From Streptomonospora alba (GTDB lineage Bacteria; Actinomycetota; Actinomycetes; Streptosporangiales; Streptosporangiaceae), in the NCBI RefSeq assembly GCF_000826685.1, contig NZ_JROO01000009.1, forward strand, positions 124,001 through 188,000: a DNA stretch of 64,000 bases. Direction: 5' to 3'. Each line of letters begins with the position of its first letter. The stretch's first letter is position 1. The notes below the pieces were generated by a model, which saw only the letters and a list, made by a program, of their open reading frames with translations, was not told the DNA's origin and did no database searches. This document shows, piece after piece, positions 8,045 to 16,807 of this stretch. The translations under genes were made by a program, and so were the position numbers.

Positions 8045-9523
8045 GTGGAAGAAGTCAACCAACTAGCAAACGATCTCGTCACCACGTTCACGGACGCGTT
8101 CTGGGCGTGGATCCTCATCCCCCTCCTGGCCGGGCTGAGCCTGTACTTCACCATCAAGCTCGGAGTGGTCCAGCTGCGCCTGCTCCCGGAGATGTTCCGG
8201 ACCCTGCGCAGCAAGCCCGAGATCGCGCCGGACGGGAAGCGGGCGATCTCGTCGTTCCAGGCCTTCTCGATCTCGGCCGCCGCACGCATCGGCACCGGCA
8301 ACGTCGTCGGTGTCGCGGGCGCGATCGCGATCGGCGGGCCCGGTGCGGTGCTGTGGATGTGGATCGCAGGCCTGTTCGTCGGGGCGACCAGCTTCGTGGA
8401 GTCCACCCTGGGCCAGCTGTACAAGGTCCGGGACCCCTCCGGCTACCGCGGCGGCCCCGCCTACTACATGCAGCACGGCCTCAACGCCCGGTGGATGGGC
8501 GTCATCTTCGCGATCGCGATCACGGTGACGTTCGGGTTCGTGTTCAACGCGGTGCAGAGCAACACCATCGCCAGCGCCGTCTCCAACTCCGCCGGAGCCC
8601 TGGGGTACGAGTTCGGCGGCTGGGTGACCGCCGTGGTCGGGCTGCTGCTGGTGGCCGTGACCTCCCTCGTCGTCTTCGGCGGCGTGCGCCGCATCGCCTA
8701 CGTCACGCAGACGCTCGTGCCCTTCATGGCGATCTTCTACATCCTCATGGCGCTGATCGTGGTCGTGCTCAACTTCGACCAGATCCCCGCCGTCTTCGGC
8801 CAGATCGTGGACAGCGCGTTCGGCCTGCGCCAGTTCGCCGGCGCGACCCTGGGCACGGTGATCATCCAGGGTGTGCGGCGCGGCATGTTCTCCAACGAGG
8901 CCGGACTCGGTTCGGCGCCCAACGCCGGCGCCACGGCCGCGGTCACCCACCCCGTCAAGCAGGGCCTCGTGCAGACCCTGGGCGTCTACTTCGACACCCT
9001 GATCGTCTGCTCCATGACCGCGTTCCTGATCCTGAGCACCAGTCCGACCCTCGGGACCGAGCGCGGCCCCGTGCTCACCCAGGAAGCCCTGGACACCGGA
9101 TTGGGCGGCTGGTCGCTGCACGCGCTCACACTGGTGCTGCTGCTCCTGGCCTTCAGCTCGATCCTGGGCAACTTCTACTACGGCCAGGCCAACGTCGCCT
9201 TCCTCACCGAGAACCGCGGCGTGATGACCGGGTTCAAGGTGATCTTCCTGATCGCGACCTTCCTCGGCTCGATCGGCACCGTCCAGATCGTGTGGAGCCT
9301 GGCCGACACCGCCATGGGCTTCATGGCCCTGGTCAACCTGGTGGCCCTGGCGCCGCTGGCCGGCGCCGTGGGGCTGGTGCTCAAGGACTACGTCGCTCAG
9401 CGCAAGCAGGGCCTCGACCCGGTCTTCACCCGCGACCGGCTGCCCCAGCTGCGCGGCGTGCAGTGCTGGGACCCCGAGCAGCAGCCCGGCACGCCCGACA
9501 CGGTCGGCAAGCCGGGCTCGTAA
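8045..9523 (+). CDS. Sodium:alanine/glycine symporter (AGCS family)
   Basis: 492 residues with about ten to eleven hydrophobic helices. AGCS hallmarks are clear: ISSFQAFSISAAARIGTGN near helix 2-3, GGPAYYMQHGLN after helix 4, and RGMFSNEAGLGSAPNAGATA in the second half. It imports alanine or glycine with sodium across the cytoplasmic membrane (AlsT/DagA type). The start is a GTG at 8045, about 11 nt after AAGGAG. Usual AGCS length is 450-500, so it is complete. It is followed by a strong hairpin and has no neighbours in the same direction. Confidence 0.92.
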   Translation: MEEVNQLANDLVTTFTDAFWAWILIPLLAGLSLYFTIKLGVVQLRLLPEMFRTLRSKPEIAPDGKRAISSFQAFSISAAARIGTGNVVGVAGAIAIGGPGAVLWMWIAGLFVGATSFVESTLGQLYKVRDPSGYRGGPAYYMQHGLNARWMGVIFAIAITVTFGFVFNAVQSNTIASAVSNSAGALGYEFGGWVTAVVGLLLVAVTSLVVFGGVRRIAYVTQTLVPFMAIFYILMALIVVVLNFDQIPAVFGQIVDSAFGLRQFAGATLGTVIIQGVRRGMFSNEAGLGSAPNAGATAAVTHPVKQGLVQTLGVYFDTLIVCSMTAFLILSTSPTLGTERGPVLTQEALDTGLGGWSLHALTLVLLLLAFSSILGNFYYGQANVAFLTENRGVMTGFKVIFLIATFLGSIGTVQIVWSLADTAMGFMALVNLVALAPLAGAVGLVLKDYVAQRKQGLDPVFTRDRLPQLRGVQCWDPEQQPGTPDTVGKPGS

Positions 9524-9554
9524 CCCGCCCGCACCCGGCACACGTGCCCTGCTC

Positions 9555-9591
9555 GGCCCCGGCGCCCCGGTCAGACCGGAGCGCCGGGGCC
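9555..9591 (+). terminator. Strong hairpin after symporter gene
   Basis: A 17-bp inverted repeat with one mismatch and a three-base loop (arms GGCCCCGGCGC-CCGGT and ACCGG-GCGCCGGGGCC), 31 bp after the symporter stop. It lacks a T-run, as many actinobacterial terminators do. It overlaps the 3' end of the leftward broken gene, so it may act in both directions. Confidence 0.7.
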
Positions 9592-9870
9592 GGCGTCTGT
9601 TGCAGGGGCCTGCGCTCGGGTTCGGGCGCCGGGAGCGGCTATCGCTCGGCGTCGCCTTCGGAGACCGGACTGCCGCCACGGGACGGGCGGCTCTCCTCCC
9701 GCCCGCAGCCACATGTCCAGCACGCTGAAGGCGGCGTCGGCGTTGTCCTGCGCACGCGCGCGATGGGCGGGCGTGTGGCCGCGCTCCTTCAGCGCGTCGC
9801 TCAAGGTGTCGTAGAGGGCGTCGGCGTGCGCCTCGTCGGGGCGGCGCTAGCAGTCACTGGAATAGGTCAT
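9571..9870 (-). pseudogene. Small gene interrupted by an in-frame amber codon
   Basis: An ATG at 9870, preceded at short spacing by GGGGGTG, opens a frame MTYSSDC that hits TAG at 9849-9847 and then continues without a shift as RRPDEAHADALYDTLSDAL, KERGHTPAHRARAQDNADAA and FSVLDMWLRAGGEPPVPW, ending at 9571. The continuation is protein-like for ~60 residues and then becomes basic and low-complexity. If TAG were a Tyr codon the whole would be a ~99-residue cytosolic helical protein. An internal TTG at 9804 could still give a 77-residue product. I do not recognise the family. Confidence 0.5.
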
Positions 9871-10131
9871 CGCACACCCCCGGCGGCTTCGGCGAAGACA
9901 GCGGAGCCGAGGCAGCGTTGCCCCCATCCGACGGCCCGGTGCCGCTCCCAGCGCACGACATAGGGCGGGACGGGGGAGAGGCCGGCGCAGCTGGTCGAGT
10001 CCTCCTCGGACCGCGTCGCCGTGCAACCCGTTTCGCGAGGATACGGCTGTGCGCTGGGATGACGGCGGGGCGCGGGAACCGGAGCGCAAGTCGGGCGCTG
10101 CGAGGGTGCCTTCTGGGGACGTGAGTCGCTA

Positions 10132-10163
10132 GTGTTCTAGGTCACAACCACCCGTGTTCTAGG
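10132..10163 (+). promoter_or_regulatory. Direct repeat GTGTTCTAGG x2 before GNAT gene
   Basis: GTGTTCTAGG occurs at 10132-10141 and again at 10154-10163, exactly 22 bp apart (two helical turns), ending seven bases before the ATG at 10171. The phasing and position suggest an operator for a dimeric regulator; CTAG-N4-CTAG is also present within the first copy. Confidence 0.5.
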
Positions 10164-10170
10164 GGGCCAG

Positions 10171-10770
10171 ATGACCATCGTCGCGATCGAGCCCGCCACC
10201 CCGGAACGGTGGGCGGACCTGGAACGGCTGTTCGGGCCTACCGGGGCCTACGGCCACTGCTGGTGCGTGTACTTCCGGCGCAGAGCCAAGGACTTCACCG
10301 CGAGCGTGTCGTGCGCTCCTCCCGAGCGCGGCGACAGCAACCGCGAGGCGCTGCGCCGGGTGACGCTCGACGGGGACGTTCCCGGTCTGATCGCCTACGA
10401 GGACTCCGAGCCGTGCGGCTGGGTCTCGGTGGCGCCGCGCAAGGACTTCGTCCGGCTGGCGCGCTCCCGTTCGCTGCGGCCGACCGACCCCGACGAGCCC
10501 GGGGTGTGGTCGCTCGTGTGCTTCTGGCTGCCGCCGCGCCGCCGGCGCAAGGGGATGGGCTCGCAGCTGCTGGACGGGGCGATCGAGCACGCCCGCGCCA
10601 ACGGCGGCCGCATCCTGGAGGCCTACCCCGTCGACACCGCCGGCGGGCGCGCGCCCAGTGCCGAGGTCTACACCGGCACCGTGCGCATGTTCCAGAAGGC
10701 CGGATTCACGTGCGCTCCGCATCCCGGCAGCGGCCGCCCCATCGCCCGGTTGACGCTCAAGGACGACTGA
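10171..10770 (+). CDS. GNAT family N-acetyltransferase
   Basis: 199 residues. The acetyl-CoA binding motif A is visible as VWSLVCFWLPPRRRRKGMGS, with the R-x-x-G-x-G/A core and its beta-4/alpha-3 context. Motif B, AEVYTGTVRMFQKAGFTCAP, lies near the C-terminus. The early GHCWCVYFRRRAKDF stretch is common to a set of actinobacterial GNATs of unknown substrate. It is presumably cytosolic. The ATG at 10171 is preceded by GGGGGCC rather than a clear Shine-Dalgarno, and transcription might start close to the ATG given the promoter-proximal repeats. It stands alone between the broken gene and the copper module. Confidence 0.85.
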   Translation: MTIVAIEPATPERWADLERLFGPTGAYGHCWCVYFRRRAKDFTASVSCAPPERGDSNREALRRVTLDGDVPGLIAYEDSEPCGWVSVAPRKDFVRLARSRSLRPTDPDEPGVWSLVCFWLPPRRRRKGMGSQLLDGAIEHARANGGRILEAYPVDTAGGRAPSAEVYTGTVRMFQKAGFTCAPHPGSGRPIARLTLKDD

Positions 10771-10904
10771 GCCCCCGGTCCCGCCCCCCGGACACGCCTT
10801 CCCCCTCGCGCCTCGCGGCTCCCCGGAGATCCTGACCCCTGGCCTCCCGCCCCTTCGGCGGGGGCGGCGGCGCGGCGATCAGCGGATCGCTCTTGCGCGA
10901 CAGG

Positions 10905-10920
10905 TACCCTAGGGGGGTAT
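10905..10920. promoter_or_regulatory. CsoR-like operator 1 (copper)
   Basis: TACCCTAGGGGGGTAT: G/C-tract inverted repeat of the TACCC-N-GGGTA kind bound by the Cu(I) sensor CsoR in actinobacteria and Bacillus. It lies upstream of the leader ORF, small membrane protein and copA. Confidence 0.7.
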
Positions 10921-10949
10921 GGTATCCGCATCCGAGGTTAGGGGTGGAG

Positions 10950-11015
10950 ATGGAGACCACGGGCAGCGATCCGAAGGTGCGCGGGGCCGGTTGCGCGGCG
11001 GGGATTCGGCGATGA
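10950..11015 (+). CDS. Possible 21-residue leader peptide of the copper module
   Basis: A GGGGTGG-preceded ATG at 10950 encodes METTGSDPKVRGAGCAAGIR plus one Arg. Its TGA overlaps the ATG of the next gene as ATGA. The exact coupling and its place just after the CsoR-like site argue that it is translated, perhaps to couple translation of the membrane protein. It could also be a coincidence, and no family is known to me. Confidence 0.35.
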   Translation: METTGSDPKVRGAGCAAGIRR

Positions 11016-11170
11016 CCGCCCCGGTGCGCATCACCCTGTACGTGCTCGTGCTGGCGGCCGCGTTCGCTGTCGGCCTGGGCGCGGGTGCGCTGGCCGATCC
11101 GCTGGTGTCCGGCGGGCCGGCCGAGCAGCCGGCGGAGCAGGGGCACGGCAGTGCCCCGGAGCGGCAGTGA
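11012..11170 (+). CDS. Small single-helix membrane protein of copper operon
   Basis: 52 residues: [20 protein letters not shown] followed by [16 protein letters not shown], one transmembrane helix with an outside C-terminus. Similar one-helix proteins often precede copA in actinobacterial copper operons, but their role is not established. Its ATG overlaps the stop of a 21-codon upstream frame. There is no metal-binding Met/Cys/His cluster apart from one His near the C-terminus. Confidence 0.6.
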   Translation: MTAPVRITLYVLVLAAAFAVGLGAGALADPLVSGGPAEQPAEQGHGSAPERQ

Positions 11171-11207
11171 CCGCCCCGGCGGCGACTCCGCGCCTGTGGG
11201 CGCGGAT

Positions 11208-11224
11208 ATACCCCAGGCCGGTAT
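11208..11224. promoter_or_regulatory. CsoR-like operator 2, before copA
   Basis: ATACCCCAGGCCGGTAT resembles the first site (TACCC-type arm and GGTAT arm) and sits 89 bp before the copA start, between the small membrane protein gene and copA. It suggests copA also has its own copper-responsive promoter. Confidence 0.6.
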
Positions 11225-11312
11225 CCGACGTAGGCTGGAAAAGGCGGCTCCCGGCAGTCCGACCAGCGTTCTCTCGACGGGCGGCAGCCGCCGCGGAGGA
11301 GGTCCCAACGCG

Positions 11313-13652
11313 ATGAGCAGTGAAAGCGCCGAGCTCAAGCACACACCGGAGGGCTCGACCCACCGGATCGAACTCGCGATCGGCGGCATGACCTGCGCCT
11401 CGTGTGCGAACCGGGTCGAGAGGAAGCTCAACAAGCTCGACGGCGTCACCGCCGAGGTCAACTACGCCACGGAGAAGGCCAGGGTCTCCTACGCCGACGG
11501 CGTCACCACCGACGACCTCATCGCCACCGTCGAGAAGACCGGCTACACCGCCGCGCCGCCCGCGCCCCCCGCCGCCGAGGGCGGGGAGGCCGAGGACGGG
11601 CAGGATCCGCTGCGCGCCCTGCGCACGCGCACGATCGTCAGCCTGCTGCTGTCGGTGCCGGTCGTCGTCCTGGCCATGGTCCCCGCCCTCCAGTTCACCT
11701 ACTGGCAGTGGGCCTCGCTCGCCCTCGCCGCGCCGGTCGTGGTCTGGGGCGCCCTGCCGTTCCACCGGGCCGCCGCCAAGAACCTGCGGCTGGGCCAGGC
11801 GACCATGGACACCCTGGTCTCGATGGGCACCCTGGCCGCCTTCGGCTGGTCGCTGTACGCGCTGTTCCTCGGCACCGCCGGGGAGCCGGGCATGACCCAC
11901 GCCTTCACCTTCACGATCGAGCGCGGCGGCGGCAGCGGTGACATCTACCTGGAGGTCGCCGCCGGCGTCACCTCCTTCCTCCTGCTCGGCCGCTACTTCG
12001 AGGCGCGCTCCAAGCGCCGCGCCGGAGACGCGCTGCGCGCCCTGCTCGAACTCGGAGCCAAGGAAGTCGCCGTCGTGCGCGAGGGCCGCGAGGAGCGGGT
12101 GCCCGTCGACCGGCTTGCGGCGGGCGACGTGTTCGCCGTCCGCCCGGGCGAGAAGATCGCCGCCGACGGCCGCGTCGAGGAGGGCACCTCGGCGGTCGAC
12201 CGCAGCATGCTCACCGGCGAGTCCGTGCCCGAGGAGGTCGGTCCGGGCTCGGAGGTCGCCGGTGCGACGGTCAACGTCGGCGGCCGGCTCCTGGTCCGCG
12301 CCACCCGCGTCGGCTCCGACACCCAGCTCGCGCAGATGGCCAGGCTGGTCGAGGACGCCCAGAGCGGCAAGGCCGAGGTCCAGCGCCTGGCCGACCGCGT
12401 CTCCGGCGTGTTCGTGCCCGTGGTCATCGCGCTGGCCGCGGCCACGCTCGGGTTCTGGCTGAGTGCCGGCGGCGTCGCCGAGGCGTTCACCGCGGCCGTG
12501 GCCGTGCTGATCATCGCCTGCCCGTGCGCGCTGGGCCTGGCCACCCCGACCGCGCTGCTGGTGGGAACCGGCCGCGGGGCGCAGTTGGGCATCCTCATCA
12601 AGGGGCCCGAGGTCCTGGAGCAGACCCGCAGGGTCGACACCGTCGTGCTGGACAAGACCGGAACCGTCACCACCGGGCGCATGGCCCTGGCTGAGGCCAC
12701 CCCCGCGGAGGGCGTGGAGGCGGCCGAGGCGCTGCGGCTGGCCGGTGCGGTCGAGGACGCCTCCGAGCACCCCATCGGCCGCGCGGTCGCCGCAGGCGCC
12801 CGGCAGCGTGTCGGTGAGCTGCCGGGCGTCGAGGGATTCGCCGCCATCGGCGGTCGCGGTGTCGAGGGTGACGTCGAGGGCCGCCGGGTGCTGGTGGGGC
12901 GCCCCGCCCTGCTGGCCGAGCGGGGTATGGAGCTTCCCGAGGAGCTTGAGCGCGCCGCCGACGACGAACGGCGCAACGGGCGGACCGCGGTCGCGGTGGG
13001 CTGGGACGGCGCCGCCCGCGCCGTGCTCGCCGTCTCCGACGCGCTCAAGCCCACCAGCGCCGAAGCCGTCGTCCGCCTCCGCGCGCTCGGCCTGCGCCCG
13101 GTCCTGCTGACCGGCGACACCGCCGGGGTTGCCGAGGCGGTCGCGGCCGAGGTCGGCATCGACGAGGTCATCGCCGAAGTGCTGCCCGAGGACAAGGTCG
13201 CCGTGGTTCGGCGGCTACAGGGGGAGGGCCGCACGGTGGCCATGGTCGGCGACGGGGTGAACGACGCCGCCGCGCTGGCCCAGGCCGACCTGGGCCTGGC
13301 GATGGGCACCGGCACCGACGTCGCGATCGAGGCGGGCGACCTCACCCTGGTGCGCGGCGACCTGCGGGTGGCAGCCGACGCCATTCGGCTCTCCCGCCGC
13401 ACGCTGGCCACCATCCGGGGCAACCTGTTCTGGGCGTTCGGCTACAACGTGCTCGCGCTGCCACTGGCGGCGGCCGGGATGCTCGACCCGATGATCGCGG
13501 GTGCGGCGATGGCGCTGTCCAGCGTGTTCGTCGTGAGCAACAGCCTGCGTCTGCGCGCCTTCCGTCCGCTGGCCTCCGGTGGGGGAGACGGCGGCGCCGA
13601 GGGGGGCGAGCCCGCCGCAGCGAGGGAGCGCAGGGCGGAGCCCGTGCGCTGA
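11313..13652 (+). CDS. copA: Cu(I)-translocating P1B-type ATPase CopA
   Basis: 779 residues from the ATG at 11313, with GAGGAGG eleven bases upstream. The N-terminal heavy-metal domain has [11 protein letters not shown] with metal ligands Cys28 and Cys31. Eight predicted membrane helices carry the transport signature [15 protein letters not shown] (Cys403-Pro-Cys405). The catalytic loop has DKTGT with phosphorylated Asp447, the nucleotide-domain SEHPIGRA (His-Pro), and hinge [23 protein letters not shown] plus one HMA domain indicates Cu(I) efflux (P1B-1) from cytoplasm to outside. Two CsoR-like operators precede the module, but no csoR gene is in the window. It is followed by a clear terminator. 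Confidence 0.95.
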   Translation: MSSESAELKHTPEGSTHRIELAIGGMTCASCANRVERKLNKLDGVTAEVNYATEKARVSYADGVTTDDLIATVEKTGYTAAPPAPPAAEGGEAEDGQDPLRALRTRTIVSLLLSVPVVVLAMVPALQFTYWQWASLALAAPVVVWGALPFHRAAAKNLRLGQATMDTLVSMGTLAAFGWSLYALFLGTAGEPGMTHAFTFTIERGGGSGDIYLEVAAGVTSFLLLGRYFEARSKRRAGDALRALLELGAKEVAVVREGREERVPVDRLAAGDVFAVRPGEKIAADGRVEEGTSAVDRSMLTGESVPEEVGPGSEVAGATVNVGGRLLVRATRVGSDTQLAQMARLVEDAQSGKAEVQRLADRVSGVFVPVVIALAAATLGFWLSAGGVAEAFTAAVAVLIIACPCALGLATPTALLVGTGRGAQLGILIKGPEVLEQTRRVDTVVLDKTGTVTTGRMALAEATPAEGVEAAEALRLAGAVEDASEHPIGRAVAAGARQRVGELPGVEGFAAIGGRGVEGDVEGRRVLVGRPALLAERGMELPEELERAADDERRNGRTAVAVGWDGAARAVLAVSDALKPTSAEAVVRLRALGLRPVLLTGDTAGVAEAVAAEVGIDEVIAEVLPEDKVAVVRRLQGEGRTVAMVGDGVNDAAALAQADLGLAMGTGTDVAIEAGDLTLVRGDLRVAADAIRLSRRTLATIRGNLFWAFGYNVLALPLAAAGMLDPMIAGAAMALSSVFVVSNSLRLRAFRPLASGGGDGGAEGGEPAAARERRAEPVR

Positions 13653-13674
13653 GGCGCGAGACAGCGGACCCGCA

Positions 13675-13705
13675 GGGGCGGCGGCAGCGTGCCGCCGCCC
13701 CTTTT
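13675..13705 (+). terminator. Rho-independent terminator of copA
   Basis: GGGGCGGCGGCA, loop GCG, TGCCGCCGCCCC, then TTTT: a perfect 12-bp stem with a short T tail 23 bp after the copA stop. Confidence 0.92.
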
Positions 13706-13916
13706 CGTCGTGCGCGCGGATCCCAGCCTTCGCCGCACACGGGGATCCCCGTGTTCGCGGGCGTTGCGGGCACCGTCGAGGGCCCGGCTCCGTACACCGC
13801 GTCGCCGTGTGGTCGCATAACGTCTTTCCAACGCTGCTCCGATGGCGTTAGGGTGCTTGCGCCCAAAGTCCCTTTCCGGGAAGTTTCGGCTCATAGGGAG
13901 CGCGGGGGGACGACTC

Positions 13917-15299
13917 GTGCGTACCCGTGCCGCCCCCGTCACGCCCTTCGACCCCGAGGACGATCGAGTGCCCGACGGATGCCCCTTCGCAGAGCTTTAC
14001 GCCCCTGAGTTCCACCGTGATCCGCAGCGCGTCTACCAGCGCATTCGCGACGCGTACGGGCCGGCCGCGCCGGTGATGATCGAACCCGGCGTACGCGGTT
14101 GGCTGGTCATCGACTACGCCACCATCATCGCGTGGTGCCGCGACACCGAGACGTTCAGCCGCGACGCCCGGCGCTGGAGCGACTGGCGCGACGGGCTGGT
14201 CTCCGACGACGCCGGTGTGCTGGGCATGATGGAGCACCGTCCCAACGTGCTCTTCGCCGACGGAGACGAGCACCAGCGGCTGCGCCGCGCCGTCACCGAC
14301 AGTCTCGGCAGGATCGACTCCGCTGATATCGGCGCCTACACCGCCCGCGCCGCCGAGGCGCTGATCGACGGGATCTGCCAGTTGGGCGAGGCCGACCTCG
14401 TCGAGGAGTACGCCCGCGTTCTGCCGCTGCTGGTCATGAACCGCGTGTTCGGCTTCGACGAGGACAGCGGCAAGCGGTTCATCACCGCCTTGTCCGCGAT
14501 GATCGACGCCGTCGACTCCGAGCGTGCCAACGCCGAACTGGAGCGCGTCGTCTCCCAGGTCATCGCCCGCAAGCGCAAGGAGCCCGGGGAAGACGCCACC
14601 TCGTGGCTGATGGAGCACCGGGCGGATCTCAGCGACGAGGAGGTGCTGCAGCACCTGGTGCTGATCGTGGGGGCGGGCATCGAACCCACCGCCGACCTCA
14701 TCGGCAACGCCGTGCGGATGATCCTCACCGACCACGATTTCCGGGACGGCATCACCGAGGGGCGCATGGACATCGAGGACGCGCTCGAACATGTGCTCTG
14801 GCACGACCCGCCGATGATCGGCTATCCGGTGATGTATCCGGTCTCCGACGTCGCGCTGCCCAACGGTTCCGTCATGCCCGCGGGATCCCCCGTCCTGCTC
14901 GGTTACGCGGCGGCCAACCAGTCGATGGCGGGCGCGCCGTCGGAGGAGGAGGCGGCGGGCACCGCCAACCGCGCCCATCTCTCGTTCGGGGTCGGCCCGC
15001 ACCGCTGCCCGGCGCAGGACCTCGCCATGATGATCGCGAGCACCGCCCTCAAGGCGCTGCTGCGCAGGCTGCCCGGAATGCGCCTGGCCGCGGACGCCGC
15101 CGACCTGGAGTGGCGCACCTCCCCGTTCTCGCGGTCGCTCACCCGCCTTCCGGTCTCCTTTCCACCCCAGACCCCCACGCAGGAGGAGGCGCCGTGGAAG
15201 GAGTCCTCCCTGCCACCGGATTCCGGGCCCGGCGAGTCCGCGTTCCCGGCCCGGGCGACGCTGTCGGATCTGCTGTCGATGCTCCGCCGCAGGCGGTGA
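13917..15299 (+). CDS. Cytochrome P450, CYP157-like with degenerate ExxR
   Basis: 460 residues from a GTG at 13917 that follows GGGGGGA by six bases. The heme loop LSFGVGPHRCPAQ puts the thiolate at Cys364. The I-helix is LIVGAGIEPTADLIGNA, with Pro where most P450s have the Asp/Glu-Thr pair's first residue. The K-helix reads E291-H-V-L-W295 before HDPP, so Arg of the otherwise near-universal ExxR is Trp. The CYP157 family of Streptomyces is known for the same lesion (EQSLW in CYP157C1). Those genes usually sit in conservons with CYP154; here no conservon genes or redox partner are adjacent. Substrate unknown, cytosolic. The C-terminal ~40 residues after PPQT are an unusual low-complexity tail. 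Confidence 0.85.
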   Translation: MRTRAAPVTPFDPEDDRVPDGCPFAELYAPEFHRDPQRVYQRIRDAYGPAAPVMIEPGVRGWLVIDYATIIAWCRDTETFSRDARRWSDWRDGLVSDDAGVLGMMEHRPNVLFADGDEHQRLRRAVTDSLGRIDSADIGAYTARAAEALIDGICQLGEADLVEEYARVLPLLVMNRVFGFDEDSGKRFITALSAMIDAVDSERANAELERVVSQVIARKRKEPGEDATSWLMEHRADLSDEEVLQHLVLIVGAGIEPTADLIGNAVRMILTDHDFRDGITEGRMDIEDALEHVLWHDPPMIGYPVMYPVSDVALPNGSVMPAGSPVLLGYAAANQSMAGAPSEEEAAGTANRAHLSFGVGPHRCPAQDLAMMIASTALKALLRRLPGMRLAADAADLEWRTSPFSRSLTRLPVSFPPQTPTQEEAPWKESSLPPDSGPGESAFPARATLSDLLSMLRRRR

Positions 15300-15374
15300 C
15301 GCGGTAACCGCTCGCGCGGCCCGCCTCCGGCGGGGGACGGCGCTGTCGGCGAGGGATCGGCCCGGACTCCGCCG

Positions 15375-16076
15375 CTATCCGCTCGCCGGGTCGGCGGCGG
15401 TTTCGGCGGCGCCCGTCCCCTCGGCCGTGCGGGAGCCGCCGCGCGCGGCGGCGCGTTCGACCCAGCGGGCGACCTCCTCGGCGGTGTGCTCCACCGGCAC
15501 GCGGGTGGTGTCGAGCAGGTCCACGGGCGGGTCCATTTCGTGCGCGGTCTCCTCGACCCACCGGGCGTAGTCGAGCATCTCGGCGATGCGGGGCTCGTCC
15601 CACTCTCGCCAGGCCGGACGGTTGCGCAGCCGCGCGGCGAGCACGTCGGGTTCGCACATCAGCCCCAGGTAGCGGATCTCGGAGAACAGCGCGCGTTCGG
15701 GCAGGCCCTCCAGTTCCGGCGGCACGACGGTCCCGCACAGGACGACAGGGCGGCCGTTCTGGTGGATCATCGCGGCGGTGCGCAACCATGTGGTGCGAAA
15801 CTGCGGGTGCTCGGTGCTGGAGTCGCGCAGGCCCCCCGTCCACAGCAGGTCCTGCTCCAGGACGACGAACTCCGCCGACAGCCGCTCCAGCAGCAGTCGC
15901 GCGACGGTGGACTTGCCCGTGCCGCTCGGGCCGGTCACGCAGAGCAGTGGCAGGCGCTGGAACGGTGCGCGGTGGCCGCACCGCGCACAGCACACCACGG
16001 CCCCCGACGGGCCGGCCGCATCGACGTCGGGGCGGTCGGTGAAGTCCCCGCAGTCCGGGCAGATCAGCGGGTTCAC
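15375..16076 (-). CDS. Zinc-ribbon P-loop kinase-like ATPase
   Basis: 233 residues from a GTG at 16076. The N-terminus has two CxxC pairs (CPDCG at 6-10 and CARCG at 30-34), a zinc ribbon. It is followed immediately by a Walker A loop GPSGTGKST (49-57) and a nucleoside-kinase-like P-loop domain with VVLEQDLLW and a conserved arginine/tryptophan-rich lid (ARLRNRPAWREWDEPRI). Such proteins are usually annotated as AAA or nucleoside kinase-like ATPases and have no defined substrate. The C-terminal 30 residues are Ala/Gly-rich. The next gene on the same strand also encodes a zinc-ribbon protein and lies 75 bp upstream. Confidence 0.75.
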   Translation of the reverse strand: MNPLICPDCGDFTDRPDVDAAGPSGAVVCCARCGHRAPFQRLPLLCVTGPSGTGKSTVARLLLERLSAEFVVLEQDLLWTGGLRDSSTEHPQFRTTWLRTAAMIHQNGRPVVLCGTVVPPELEGLPERALFSEIRYLGLMCEPDVLAARLRNRPAWREWDEPRIAEMLDYARWVEETAHEMDPPVDLLDTTRVPVEHTAEEVARWVERAAARGGSRTAEGTGAAETAADPASG

Positions 16077-16151
16077 AGGGCACCTCGAACAGGGGCGTCT
16101 CGAAAAACGGCGCCGCGGCCCACGGCGCCGAAGGCGGGCATCGCGCGCACG

Positions 16152-16514
16152 CTAGTCGAAGAGCTGCTCCAGGAAGCTCTTCTTGCGGCGCTGGCCGTAG
16201 GGGCGGGGGGAATCCTTGTAGCCGCCGCCGTAACCGCCGCCGTGGCCGCCGTAAGGGCGGGGGGAGTCCTTGTAGCCGCCGCCGTGGCCGCCGTAGGGAC
16301 GCGGGGAGTCGCGGTAGGGCTGCACCGGCGGGGGAGTGCCCGCAGGCCCGGACGGGCCGGGAGGGGCGGCACCGTAGTGGCGCTGTTCAGCGGAGATGAT
16401 CTGCTCGAGTTCGCCCCGGTCGAGGAAGATGCCGCGGCAGCTCTCGCACTGCTCGAGGTGGATCCCCATCCGGTCGAACGTCTGCATCCGGCCTTGGCAC
16501 TTAGGGCATATCAC
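16152..16514 (-). CDS. zf-TFIIB domain protein with DSPRPYG repeats
   Basis: 120 residues. The N-terminal 45 residues are a TFIIB-type zinc ribbon: MICPKC at 3-6 and CESCRGIFLDRGELEQII with Cys23 and Cys26, a very common small bacterial domain of unknown function. The rest is low-complexity: a Pro-rich stretch, then three copies of (K/R)DSPRPYG separated by Gly/His/Tyr-rich linkers, ending in a basic/hydrophobic RRKKSFLEQLFD tail. The repeat is also visible in DNA at about 16190-16320. The Gly/Tyr/Arg composition is of the kind that can phase-separate or bind nucleic acid, but that is inference. It is probably co-transcribed with the downstream P-loop gene. Confidence 0.8.
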   Translation of the reverse strand: MICPKCQGRMQTFDRMGIHLEQCESCRGIFLDRGELEQIISAEQRHYGAAPPGPSGPAGTPPPVQPYRDSPRPYGGHGGGYKDSPRPYGGHGGGYGGGYKDSPRPYGQRRKKSFLEQLFD

Positions 16515-16807
16515 GGGTCCACCATAGCCGCAGGACCGGTGTCGCCGACAGGAGCAGCCGGCTCGGGGGACGGCCCGCGCGGCCGGAACCGGCCGCCGCA
16601 GGAGGGAACCCGGTCGCGCGGCAGCTCAGGCGGCGGACCGTCGGCGCTCTGACCGCGCACCGCGCGACCCGGGGGCCGCCCAGCCCGTGCCGGGCCGGTC
16701 CGGCGGCCCCCGGCCTGCTCCCGTTCGCCCGACCGGCTGCTCATAGACTCGCCTTGACGCGGCCTCGCCGTGGGCCCCGCCACCCCCGAGACGAGGAATC
16801 CCCACCC

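Noticed and set aside
8063-9712. Very long open frames antisense to real genes, e.g. 549 codons opposite the symporter gene, 1013 codons opposite 33.6-36.6 kb, 813 codons opposite pgi
   Set aside because: They are shadows of high-GC codon use: Arg/Gly/Pro/Ala/His-rich, no domains, and exactly opposite well-supported genes.
9847-9849. In-frame TAG codons (also 62337) as recoded amber (pyrrolysine)
   Set aside because: No pylT/pylS or recoding signal is visible; other genes end normally with TAG or TGA. Nonsense mutation is the simpler reading.
16190-16330. Spaced direct repeats that look CRISPR-like
   Set aside because: They encode the DSPRPYG protein repeats in frame; spacers are near-identical to each other and there are no cas genes.
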